From Mya arenaria (Eukaryota; Mollusca; Bivalvia; Myida; Myidae): a stretch of 64,000 nucleotides of DNA. Shown piece after piece: positions 45,057 through 56,900 of the stretch. The position numbers and the translations under genes are program-made. Under the pieces are notes generated by a model. That model was not told the origin of the DNA. It saw nothing but the letters and a program-made list of their open reading frames with translations, and searched no databases. The first letter of the stretch is position 1. Every line of letters starts with the position of its first letter. The stretch spans positions 8,386,001-8,450,000 of the forward strand of contig NC_069131.1 of NCBI RefSeq assembly GCF_026914265.1, read 5' to 3'.

Positions 45057-45745
45057 TTGCTAATTGAGCATTGCAATAATCGTTATATGATAAATTGATC
45101 ATTGCAATAATCGTTATATGATAAATTGAGCATTGCAATAACCCTTATATGATAAATTGAGCATTGCAATAATCGTTATATGATAAATTGAGCATTGCAA
45201 TAATCGTTATATGATAAATTGAGCATTGCAATAACCCTTATATTATAATTTGAGCATTGCAATAATCGTTATATGATAAATTGATCATTGCAATAATCGT
45301 TATATGATACATTGAGCATTGCAATAACCCTTATATGATAAATTAATCATTGCAATAATTGTTATATAATACATTGAGCATTGCAATAAGCCTTATATGA
45401 TAAATTAATCATTGCAATAATCGTTATATGATAATTTGAGCATTGCAATAAGCCTTATATGATAAATTGATCATGGCAATAATCGTTATATGATACATTG
45501 ACCATTGCAATAACCGTTATATGATACATTGAGCATTGCAATACTCGTTATAATGATAAATTGAGCATTGCAATAATCGTTATATGATACATTGAGCATT
45601 GCAATAATCTTTATATGATCAATTGAGCATTGCAATAATCGTTATAGTGATAAATTGAGCATTGAATTAATCGTTATATGATTAATTGAGCATTGCAATA
45701 ATTGTTTATGATATATTGAGCATATGCAATAATCGTTATGTGATA
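45057..45745 (+). repeat. 31-bp satellite array
   Basis: About 22 head-to-tail units of 31 bp, core GAGCATTGCAATAA then TCGTTATATGATAAATT. Variants alternate GAGCATT/GATCATT and ATCGTTA/ACCCTTA, showing a partial higher-order pattern. The units abut with no spacers. Confidence 0.9.
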
Positions 45746-48489
45746 CATTGACCATTTATTTCTTCAAGCGCAAAACATACTCGATTACGGAGTCGATAGC
45801 GCCACCACTACTCGACAGCGCCACCACTTTTATAAATATGTGCATTTTTCCTTTTTAAGAAGTGCTTATCAGTTTTGTTGTGTTCCGGCATAGGTACTCT
45901 ACATAACAGTTATGTTTGCATGCGTTAGAATGTCCTTACGGGGTGTGAAAGCACCGAAATGCACTTGCTATGCAGTCAGATCTCATCATATGCACAAGTC
46001 CGATTCGGGAGAAAAGCTCCTGGCACCACACGCAGTAGAAGTGTTCTTACACGGTACCACATTCTCCGATTTTCGAAATATGTCCGTAAAATGAAATTAT
46101 CAAATAAAATATAAATCATATCCACGTTTGTAGGGCACAGCTCCACCACGGAAGTGTCGACAGCTCTTTTTTTGCACCACCGTAAAGTGGTGGAGCTGGC
46201 GTTTAGAGGCCGTGTATAAGCGTATTGAAAAAGTTAAATAATTCTGAGAACTATTTTTGAGGCGATTTAAACATGGTTACCTAGTATGCTGACGTCACCA
46301 GGGAAAAACAAATGTCCCCCTTATTTTCAAAGATACATAATAATTTTAAGGTAATTTATAGTGTTTGAATAACACAGTAACAGGATAAATAGAATACTAG
46401 GTAAGTGCCGTGGATGGAGGAAGTTTATCTGGCAAGGCGGAGGAATTTATCGGGTGAGCAGAGTATTCTCTATATACTGTGAACAGAAAATGCAAATGGA
46501 CAACACAAAAAACATTGAAGTAAATGCAATACAACATTGGACATAGTTCTGTCTACAGCTAATGTTCCAAACAGGTAAATAGATCATTGAATATAGTTTC
46601 ATATTACCAGACTTGTGTTTAAAGAGACACTCATATTCAAAATCAATACATACACATGTTTAACAATTATTAATTTTGACTGATAAACCTTTAACTACTT
46701 ACTAAATAATGCATTTATGGAAAATATTAATTACTGATAAGATTGTAACCGTGTATTTAATTGCAGAAAGCGCAAAAAATAAATAATGATTGGTGAATGT
46801 TAAAAGATTTACTGTGGTCTACTATAGTCTCCTAAGGTAGAAATAGCGTGTTTTATACTCATTTCTTTCAAATTAAACTCGACATCCTTCATAAGAACCA
46901 TTGTTTTCGACATTTATTCATCCTTTTTTGAACATTTAAATAAAATTATTAATTTGGTAAATCTTATCTGGGAGTAAGAGTGTATCTTTAAGTAATTAAG
47001 TACGTGATTTAGTTTTCAATATACTTGTATTTTGTATGCATCTTATGAATTGAACTTTTATTCTAGTTATATAGTCTTATATTATGATTACAATCTATAT
47101 CTCAACAAAGGGAAATGTGTAGTGTTCTCTGATATGCTCTGCATGATCTGATAAGCTCCGCCTACCAGCTAGTAGTCAGCGCATAGCATTCTCTCCATTA
47201 TATTCATGTATTTCAAGAATCATAGTTGTTGTTGTTTAACTGTTGTACAGAATAAACCTATTATACAAATCCCGTTTCGGGTCTGACTTACTTCTTTACA
47301 TACACAAGAATCAGTAACTTAATTACTTAATATTCTGATTATACATAACACAGAACATTTAAGTGAATGCATATCCAAATGACTTCTCTTAACCTTTTTG
47401 ACATATCTTTTAAATTTAGCAAGGAAAAAGTAAAAACCAAATTTGTATATCGTATGACTTTCTTAAAATCCCAGTGTGTTTTAGTTGTGCCGATTTATCA
47501 ACGAGTATTTATACAGAAACGACTACTCTGTATCCTCTCAATATAATTTCACCCACAGGATCATTAAAGAAATGCATTTATCTCAATTACAATTAATGTT
47601 TAACAAGCCGAAAGCATTTTAGACATTAAGTGCCTAAACAGTATATAGCGAATGAGAAGTCGAGTCAGTGGTACTGTTGGAAACTTTAATATATTCCTGT
47701 TTAATAAAGCATTGTATGGACAACAGGGTTTTCATCAGACTTTCATAGTTTATACACACTCAATTTATAAAGCCTAAAACATTTTGGGTCTTAAAGTAAG
47801 AACCTGATTTCCTATGAAATAAGAATAAGGACAAATATCACAACTTGCAGCTGAGCTTAGTATGCACTATTTTATACTTGTACATGCATTTTAGGTTTAA
47901 AATCTGTAAGTTGCTATTCTATTGTTGACTGTACATGCAAACAGAGCAAGCGCTATTTCATTTAGCAAACCTATTCATTCAATTTTTTTTTCATATGTTT
48001 TACAGTAATAAGATTACATTCAATACACAAATGCCTTAATTCCCTTTTGAGGCTAATTATGTTCATATGATAATAAGACAAAAAGTAAGGCCACAGTTAT
48101 TTTTAATATATGCTTTAAATAGATTAATCTGGGTGAATGTTTGCAAAAAGTGTCACATTATTTTAAGCAAAAACAACACCTGTCTCATCACTCATTTTTA
48201 TTTTTTCATATTCAGTGTTCTCAAAAAGAACCAGCTGCTGTTCAAAATAGACGGATCGAATGGCAATTTGGTAAAATAAGTGAATTCCTGGTAGCTGGTC
48301 GACAAATTTACTACTTCAACCGAAAGTTATTGAGATATATATTCAAAAACACAGTATCGTTTTTGACAAAACCGAGTTTTAAACATGCCTCATTTCATTT
48401 TAAGGCTAAATGCAACAAAACTCAAAGTTTGACAATAGTCTATTCAATACTTTAAATAATGAGACAGTAAAAAACCATAACAGTCCTTT

Positions 48490-48860
48490 CTAGTGTTGTT
48501 GACTATGTCATAGTAAATTACAATTTATTTACTTGCTTAGATAGTTTTAAAGTTCCAGAGTTTCCGACCATTGCCCGATTGATTTTTCTTTGAATTGTAA
48601 TACTCTTTATAATGATACAAACTTGAATTCTACTTATGATAAGATTATTTGGGATACCAATGCGTTACAACATGCGTTAGATGGTAAAAACGATTATTTG
48701 ATGAAATTACCAAAAATTTATTACATGACAATGTTGACTGATGTATGTATAAATAAACTGTGTGATCTTATTTATGATATATCTTTTCAGCTGAATGGAA
48801 AGTCTTTTAATGTAAACCCTCCACGTAAATGCAATAATAAAAACTCAAAGTGGTTTTATG
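48490..48860 (+). mobile_element. LINE fragment of copy B, left part
   Basis: Equivalent of 2000-2370 in copy A, holding the TTCCGACCATTGCCCGATTG endonuclease-end stretch. It is cut at 48860 by the inverted LINE. Its 3' part resumes at 53602-53870. Confidence 0.75.
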
Positions 48861-51439
48861 CATGTTATGCGCAGTAAGGTTACACCATAATTCACAACCA
48901 TAAAGAGCTATAGGCTTGATTATTTTCTTGTAAAGATCGGCGCTTACCAAAGGGTTCACTCCGAAAGGGTGGACACCCTGTGCAGCCATAGAAAAAAATG
49001 CATTTTTAGCCTTTTGCAGTCTTTCCTGAATTCTTAACGAAAACTTTAAATTGGAATCCTGTCTGATTCCTAAGTGGTTTACATTGTCTGCTTGATCTAT
49101 ACATATATCTCCATAAAGGATTCCTACAATTGGTATCGTCCTTTTACTTGTAAAGGCCACAACGCTTGATTTGGCTACGCTTATATCCATTTTCCAGTCT
49201 TTGCAATAAAAGTACACAATGTCTATTAACTTCTGGAGGTAAAGGGGGGTAACTGCAATCAGTGCTATATCGTCTGCGAATGATGGGTTACCTGCCTTGA
49301 CTGACATGACACTGCTTCCGTAGTTACTGTTCTCGAGTGTGACGAGTAGTTTATTGATGTGTACTAAATAGAAAAAAGTTAACAAAACTCCTCCCTGCCG
49401 AACTGAGCGTTTAACGTTAATGGCCTTTGATGTACTCCCGTTTGTGCGAACTACGCATTTAAGACTGCTGTATGATTGTATTATTAAGCGCAAGAGTTTT
49501 CCACATATTCCCAACTGTCCAAGTTTGTAAAATAGACCACCGTGCCACACCGAACGCAGCTTTCTGGTCGAGACAAGCGGTGTATGCATTACTGCCACTC
49601 TCAATCTGTGTATAAACTGTTTCCTGGAGGTTGAATGCAGTTGTAATGCAGCTAAGTCCTTTCTGGAAGCCTTATTGCTGTGCCGACGGGAATGGAAAAT
49701 TAGAGGTGGTCACATGGTTGTTAATTCTTGTCAGCAGTATCCGTTCAAATATTATACAGGTACACGGAAGTAACGAGACAGGTCTATAGCTGTTAGGGTC
49801 GCTTTTAGTTTTACCCTTTCCTTTGTATATGGGAATAATTATGCTAGATTTCCATATATCTGGGACTTTCTCGTTACGTAACACAGAGTTAAAAAGCTTG
49901 ATAAGCGCATCTCGAATAATCACGCCACCATGTATAATGTGTTCGTTGAGAACATTGTCTATTCCTGGCGATTTCTGTTTCTTAAGAGTATGTATAACGT
50001 GGTCTATTTCCTTGATTTCAATGTTTGCTAACAAGTTTGGGTTGTTTAAATTATCATTTGCGGTAAAAATATTTACGCAGTTTAGTGTTTCAATATCGTT
50101 TGATGAAAGCGGGTATTCCTGATCAAATACACTTTTGAAGTAATCCTGGAAGCCGTCTACCACTTTATCGTCACTGTACTTGGTGCCATCAATAATTAAA
50201 TCACTGCAAATATCAGGACGCTTCCCACTTTTACGCTTAAGTGTTTTTCCAAAATAACTTGTAGTCAAATTCAGCGGTTTTGTTAAGCTCATCAAAGTAA
50301 TTATTTTCGCTCTCATCTTGCTTTTTCCTTTGTATGTTTCGACAGTTTGCTTTGGCCTGTTTGTACTGTCGGTATGACACATGGTCATCCCCCTTGGGCG
50401 CCCTGCCGCCATCCACATTCTACGCAGGCGCCTCGCGATGGTATGTGCGACCTTAACCTCCTTGCACCAGTAGGGTTTAGCCCTCTTGTTAAACTTACTG
50501 ACCGGCAAACGACGCGCAGCACTGTGAAGCGCTTCTGTGATCAGAGTGTTCAAAAAGTTCGGGTCGCATTTTTCACTTGCTGTTTCTAAAACACATTTAA
50601 GGTCACATTGTATAGAGTTTTGATAATTTCCAAACTGCTCGCTAGTACACTTGTGCCATGCAATGCATTGCCCCCTAATGTTTAATGTCTGCGTTTTAGG
50701 TTTAACATGAAATGTCATGATAAGCGGAAGATGGTCTGACGTAAATATCTCTTCACTTTCCATTATCTTGAATGATTCTATATGATCTCTGAATGTTGGC
50801 TCGATAAATATATAATCCAATATAGATCTAGTTGGTACAAATGTATGAGAATTTTTCGGATTACAGGACAGTAAATTGTTTTTCCGGATGAAATGTGTGA
50901 GCTTTCGTGATTTCTGACTCCCTTTACCACCATCCTGAAGAAACTGGCCGTTGAAGTCCCCTGCGGCTATAACGCTCCCCATTTTGCCGTAGTGGCATAC
51001 GAATGATTCTAAATCACTTAATACTGATTGGTAAAAATCTAAGTCGTTACATCTATAGAGGCGATGTGTTTAAACACTTAACTTCTATACCTATGATCCT
51101 ATCACTAGAAATATTCTCAATCAACTCTATACAGTTAGCTAATGATTTTTTGTACATAATTGCTACGCCCGATTTGCCACACGTAATCGATCCATATTGG
51201 TCTGAACTGTTATCGATAGTAACAAATGAGCTATAGTCTTGATGTATGGACTCGAAAAAGGTCGCAGACCGTTGTAACAACTTATGCTCATTAATCAAGC
51301 AAATATTAATGTTATGTTTGGTCAACATTTCAGACAAAGGATATGCTGACGACATGATACCACGACAATTCCAGCTTAACAAACTAAACATCAAAAATAG
51401 TAGTATAAAAATATAGAGTACAGTAATCATTGGTAACAT
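48861..51439 (-). pseudogene. LINE ORF2 (endonuclease and reverse transcriptase), disrupted
   Basis: Reading from 51439: the endonuclease start LLSWNCRGIMSS and NEHKL; a frameshift near 51060; GDFNGQF and the SDHLPL catalytic end by about 50700; a Lys-rich connector; RT start KKQKSPGIDNV and SYRPVSLLP; an in-frame TAA at 49672 right after SAQQ; another frameshift near 49605; then SVRQGGVL, FADDIAL (catalytic FADD) and NHLGIRQD. It ends in IALYGCELWC without the Cys/His tail. At least three lesions, so it is not active. Confidence 0.8.
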
Positions 51440-51625
51440 AGTTAGTTCACAATTGTGTTAAATGTTGCAATATTTATAAACACACTAATGTTGCTCAGTA
51501 TATGTTTCTCCGATCCCTCCACGATGCCCGTGTATTCTTCGTGTAATCGTAGTTGGGGTCATAGTCGCGAAAAGGTCCACCCTCGTCTTCCTGTTCATTG
51601 TTTTCACTGCGTCGATCCCAATAAC

Positions 51626-53209
51626 TTAATCCTTTATGTCACAATGGTAGCGATCATCGTATCCGGAATCGCCCCTATAGCCCGTTTCATGTCCATATGC
51701 CCGGAACCCTCTAGCCTTGTGGTTGGGGCGGTTATGTCGTCTGTCACGGTGACGTGGCGGATTGCGCTGCTCGTCCCACTCTTCCCTCGTCACCCACTTC
51801 CGGTACTTGATCCCATTTGGCCAAACCATGTCGTCGTTGATGATAGGCTCCAGTTCTTCTGGCACGTTTATTTTAGCTGATGAGCCATTTTTTCCGTAAA
51901 ACATACGGACGTGAGAAATGTATACGTTGTTAAGTTGAAAGTAGTCGTAAATGTCTTTTTCCATAGTGTGACTATCAATATTTGAGATATAGTACGAAAC
52001 GTTTCGGCGTCTTCGGACTGCCTTAAAATTAGTGTCCGCTGCATCTTGTCTACTAGTATTTGCATTGTCATTTCCTGGATCTTTTACTGGAGTGACACTT
52101 ATTTCCATGGAAAGACTTTCCGGACGCGCGTGAGCAATTCCGGTCGGCGAGCCGTCGTGCGCCATTGGGACGCTCGTCTGCACTTGTCTTTCATCTGCTG
52201 CACGTTTTGAAAGCATAGTCTCGCGACGTTTTTCAGTTGACAACATGTTCTTGTTTGGAACCAGCCTTGTCATAGCCGTGTTTCCGGAGACATTTTCTTC
52301 CCGAGCTTCCGAGTGGTTGATGTTCTCGGTCATTATAACTTCTGCGTATGACTTCGACTGTGGGCTGTTAATCACTTTGTCCCCATTAGCATCTGGTTTA
52401 TCAATTGGGGTGGTTGCGGTAACGCCGCTGTTGTCTAGGAGCCGTTGGTTAACTGTTGCTATTGAGGACCCAAGCCGTTTTACGTCGGTCTGTATTTTGC
52501 TCAGTTCAGAGCCTGCGGTAGATTCCGGCATCCTGGATAGAATACTTCTAACCGTTCCGTTCAGTACTCTGTGGTTGACTGCTAGCTGCGCCATATCCGA
52601 CTGAATTGAAGCTATAAGCACCGAATCCTTTGCCTGCTGTGCAGATATTTTCAATATTTCTGAGTTCATGTTAGAAAGGATGGCGAATAGATCGGGCTGA
52701 GTTAGTATATCTTTTGACGATAAACAGTCGTTGCTTAAAAGTATTGTGTCGTTTGAATTGGCTACGTTTACAAATATGTCCATTATTTCCCTAGTCTGTT
52801 CTCCACAATTGAAGGCATTGAGCACATAACAGTCTTATGCGCATTTCTTTTCCTTTGTAGCATGAGAAGAGTTCCTACGGTTCACGAGACGAGTGGTCGG
52901 GCAATCCGGAAGTACTCGCACCCGTTCCGCCAGTCTTTTTCTATATTCGTCAAGCCTAGAGTAGTCGTTTCTGCAGAGCCGTAGAATCTCCCGTACATAG
53001 TTTTCACGCGCCATTCCCGCAAGCTTTTCATCCGTCTCTTGGAAAAACTGTTGCGGGAGAGGGGCCTGTGAAAGCTCCGCATCCGGGTCCTCAAATGATG
53101 CGTCCTCGTCGTATATGGTCGAGCACTGGCTCGCAGATCGTTCGTGCTTAATCCTTAAAATGCTTTCATTCACTAACATTTTCGGATCCGTTTCGTCGGG
53201 GTCCGACAT
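51626..53209 (-). pseudogene. LINE ORF1 with one nonsense codon
   Basis: From ATG at 53209 an acidic N-terminus (SDPDETDPKML) runs 124 residues to a TAA at 52837-52835, right after KEKKCA. The same frame then continues through DCYVLNAFNCGEQT to a stop at 51626. So ORF1 was one frame of about 527 codons. The C-terminal part has an RRM-like segment (VSYYISNIDSHTMEKDIYDY, then HVRMFYG) followed by an Arg/His-rich basic tail, fitting an RNA-binding ORF1 protein. Confidence 0.8.
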
Positions 53210-53601
53210 CTTGAATGTGCACTAATCCCGTTACGTGAAACTAACTGTATCTTCAATCATTACATACAGTTAGAGGGTAATCCTGCCCTGCGGCTATTCA
53301 GATAACCAAGCGACGTGACCGCTGGGAAGTCAGCCTATTTTCAGCAATTAACTTTACACCTAGGCAACTGTTCATTCTCCAATGTGTGTTTACATATTTC
53401 AAACAAAGAACTTTTTTCTATTTTCGTAACAGCTTGCAAGTTAAGTTATAGTTTACAAAAATGTATTTTCGACAAGGTGGAAGACACTTATCTCTACAGT
53501 TTTATCCCAAATTTAATCACTTATATCCAATATATCCATGAATAAACACTTTTTTTCTATCCCACAGAATTTCGCTCAACTTTAACAACCGGAAGCGGAA
53601 G

Positions 53602-53953
53602 TTATTATGAAAATGATAGAAATGACAATAATTAATCATGATATAGTTTGTATAACTCGTTAATTTAGTATATTTATTATATCAATTGTCAATATATATA
53701 TGCATTTTCATATGCATTTTATATCATATTTGTAATATTTGTTCATGTACGTTTGTGTCTTGGCCACATCGATATTTATGCAATGTGTAAATGGCCAAGG
53801 GCAAGATGCCGATTTGCCAATAAAAACTTGTAAACTTGTTGGTCAAATGAAAATGTGCAAACTTTTGCAACAACTGTTATGTTAGTATGAATTAAATTGA
53901 TTTAAGCTTTCTGAAATGCATAAATTTATCAACTTTTCTAGTTTTTCATATAT
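53602..53953 (+). mobile_element. LINE fragment of copy B, 3' UTR part
   Basis: Equivalent of 3538-3890 in copy A, with the CCAATAAAAACTTGTAAACTTG end at about 53815-53840. It stops at the DNA transposon. Confidence 0.75.
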
Positions 53954-56900
53954 GTGACGTCGTCAGCGAAAATGAGTCCTGTTGAGGTAATCACGTTACC
54001 GAGATAAAGCGAGATTAAAAAACACAACACGTTTTCTGAGCAATTATCGTTTTGTCAATTAACTAATTTGGCATTAGTTTGCAAAGTATTTACATAATCG
54101 AAGTGTATAAACAATATAAAGGCACATCACTCTGTTATCAGTTGATTATTGTCGATAATATTCATGCTGCCTGACCTTAAATCATGATTAATCGCCCTTG
54201 ATCTGAAGGTGTCGCTCTCCGCCATTTTGATGGAAACATGTCGAAACCCGTACTGAAGATATGACGGTTTTGCCGGTTTATCCACACGGCATTAGAATGC
54301 TTTTCGGATTAATTACACGGAAACAATTATTTGGAAGGTAATGTATGCAGTTATCTATGTTGTCATCCTTTATTTAAATTGTCATTTGATGTTTATTTTA
54401 AATAACCTTTTGACAGTTTGACCCGGAAGTATTTTTCCGTAACAAAATACGGTTTACTAATAGCAACAGATATTATGGCGGAAAATTTGAAAAACACTTG
54501 AACATTTTATGAAAATGTCCCAGTTGAGTGAAGCAAGCACCACCCCTTACGAATTAAGCCAAGACCATTTATTTCGCGAAGAGTTATTAGAAGTTGATAG
54601 ACTTTATTTTCATGTTTTGTGTCCAGAGAGTTCTGGTGCAAGTGATTTAGTCAATCTGATTCAGAAAATGATTCTAGCCATGAAAGTAATGCTGTCAATG
54701 ATGAATCAGATGATGATATATGTAATGCAGAGACTGTTCAGTGTGAAAGTTTTGACCATGATTTAGAACCTTCTGCAAAGTATTTAAGACAGAGAAAGAA
54801 AACTGATGATTTCTTTGCTCAGACCTGCAAGTGTGAAAAACTTTAGGCAAACCATGCAGTCAAGTTGTCGATGGTAATGATATAACTGACTTACGTATGT
54901 ATGCAGCCGGTATGCAGACAGATGAACTTGATCTTGTTATTAAATCAGCCATGTTGTGCCACAGAAAAAATGGCCAACAAACTGACAGTTGTAAACATAA
55001 ACGGCAGGAGAGGGTTAGGCCCAGTCAGTAGTTTTATATTAAGGGAGTTGAAGTTTGCCGTGAGGTATTCTGTTTCGCATACAACATCGGAAAGGAGAAA
55101 CTAAAAAGAATTGGTCGCTCTCTTGACAATGATGGATTGATTGCTAGGACTCATGGTAATACCAAAAGACTACCTCATAATGCAATCACATTTGAGGAGA
55201 GAACACATAAGAAAATTCCTTATCTGCTATGCATCTGACAATGCAATGCCCGTTCCCGGAAGACTTCCAAACCACCGCAATAGTAAAGTGTTGTTGTTGC
55301 CATCTGATAAATCACAAGCAGACATTCATGTTGAATATGAAAAAAATAGAGGGTGCTAGAAGCTATGGCATGAGTTGTGCCCACATATAGTCTTAGCTAA
55401 ACCAAAAACAGACTTGTGTTTTAGATGCCAAACCTTTTCTTTTAATATGTCACAAAGTGGTGCCCTTTCTGAAGATGATAAAATGACACTTTTTGATGAA
55501 TATGAAAGTCATGTTGAAAGTGCTAGACATCAGAGGGAGCAATATAGAATGCAGTGTGATTACTCTAAAGTTACATGTAGTGAAAACATGAAGTTGAAGG
55601 TGTGCTTTGGTTAATAAATTTCTATGCGCTATAGTTTTAGCTGTCTTATGTCATGCTTCAATATTTTCTAGTCTAAAAATTAAAATATATGTTAAATTCT
55701 ATTTATATTTTAGGTTCAGAGTCATGTTCCTTAGATGCAACCGTCCACTACAGCTGGGACTTTGCATAGCAGGTTCATATTCCACACCATAGCCAACAGG
55801 TTAGTTGATTTTTTTCTATCAAGTACAAGCAAATAATCAAATGTTGTTTTTTTTTACTGAATTTATCAACTTATTGCAAGAGATTATTTTTTTAAAGGAT
55901 TTATTGTGCAGTAATTTGCATGTGTATCATACTTGTGAGTGCCTAAGGTTTACTGCAGTAAATGTATGCTTCTACTTAAATGGTTACATACCTGGTAGTG
56001 TATTCATTGAATGTAAAGTGTTTATGTTAGAATTCTTTTTACATGATTTAGAAATTGAATCTTTCAATATTTAGAATAAAATGCTGGTTCTAATTACCAG
56101 ATACTGTTGTCAAATTTAATGCAAGCTTTTATCTACTAGGTTGGACCCCTGTATTTCAAAACTGCCGGAGGAGATGTGAGGTATTTGGAGTTTGCTGTGA
56201 AGGATCTGGTAAGCTTATTCATTTTGACTGAGACTCACTACTCATATATAAATCTGAATTCACTTTTTTACAGTTTTAAATTGCAATCTGTTCTGTGTCA
56301 TTATAAGATGTCCTGATGTCAAATGTTAATAATTGAGAATTGAAGGGGCACTTCTTAGCAATAAATGTTTTACTTCATTAAAACAAACTGATTAAGAATG
56401 TAACAGTTCCATTGGTCAATAGCCATCATGCACATCTCACAATCTGGAATTGGATGTGTATCTGAACATTTATTTGGTATATGTTAGTTATGAGAAATGT
56501 TTTAAATGTTTTGTTGTATTAATGTTAAATACTGGTGCTGTTAAATTTTTGCTTCTGTTGCTGATGATGGTGATGACTAAGAATAGTGATAAGAAGGATA
56601 AATATTTTTCAGAGAAACAGGTGTTTTGCCTGGGTGAGGCACATGCTCAGTTCCACTTTGACAATTGCCAAGGACAACAAAAATAATGCCGTTCTTGGTT
56701 ATGCTGTGTGGAGAACATTGACAGGTGAGAGTTGTTGTGTTTTAGTGGAAAAAAAATATGTTTCATGATGTAAACTAAATTATGTTATTGCTTTTTAAAT
56801 ATCTCACAAGGTTTTCAGTAACTCTTTAGATGAGTGAAACAGATGTGTAGCTTTAAAAGATTTTGATTTGTTGTACTTATAAAATAAACAACATATATAT

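Larger units (their letters stand above)
42531..46422. other. Intergenic DNA after gene 2
   Basis: It contains a SINE-like copy (42848-43325) and the 31-bp satellite (45057-45745). A stretch at 45770-46200 has repeated GCCACCAC strings, a 12-bp inverted repeat (46138-46149 with 46187-46198) and an unsupported 60-residue ORF. I see no gene, and no nearby AATAAA for gene 2. Confidence 0.5.
48861..53601 (-). mobile_element. Inverted APE-type LINE, 5' complete, 3' missing
   Basis: On the minus strand the order is 5' UTR (53601-53210), ORF1 (53209-51626), then ORF2 endonuclease and RT (51439 to about 48875). ORF2 stops short of the C-terminal region and no 3' UTR or tail is present. The insertion replaced the equivalents of 2371-3537 of copy A. 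Loss of the 3' rather than the 5' end is unusual for target-primed reverse transcription. Clade uncertain; the RRM-like ORF1 and the APE endonuclease suggest the CR1/Jockey group. Confidence 0.8.

Noticed and set aside
45057-45745. CRISPR-like regular array
   Set aside because: Units abut with no unique spacers and the DNA is clearly animal; it is a satellite.
49823-50122. Plus-strand ORF of 99 residues
   Set aside because: Antisense shadow of the LINE ORF2 reverse transcriptase on the minus strand.
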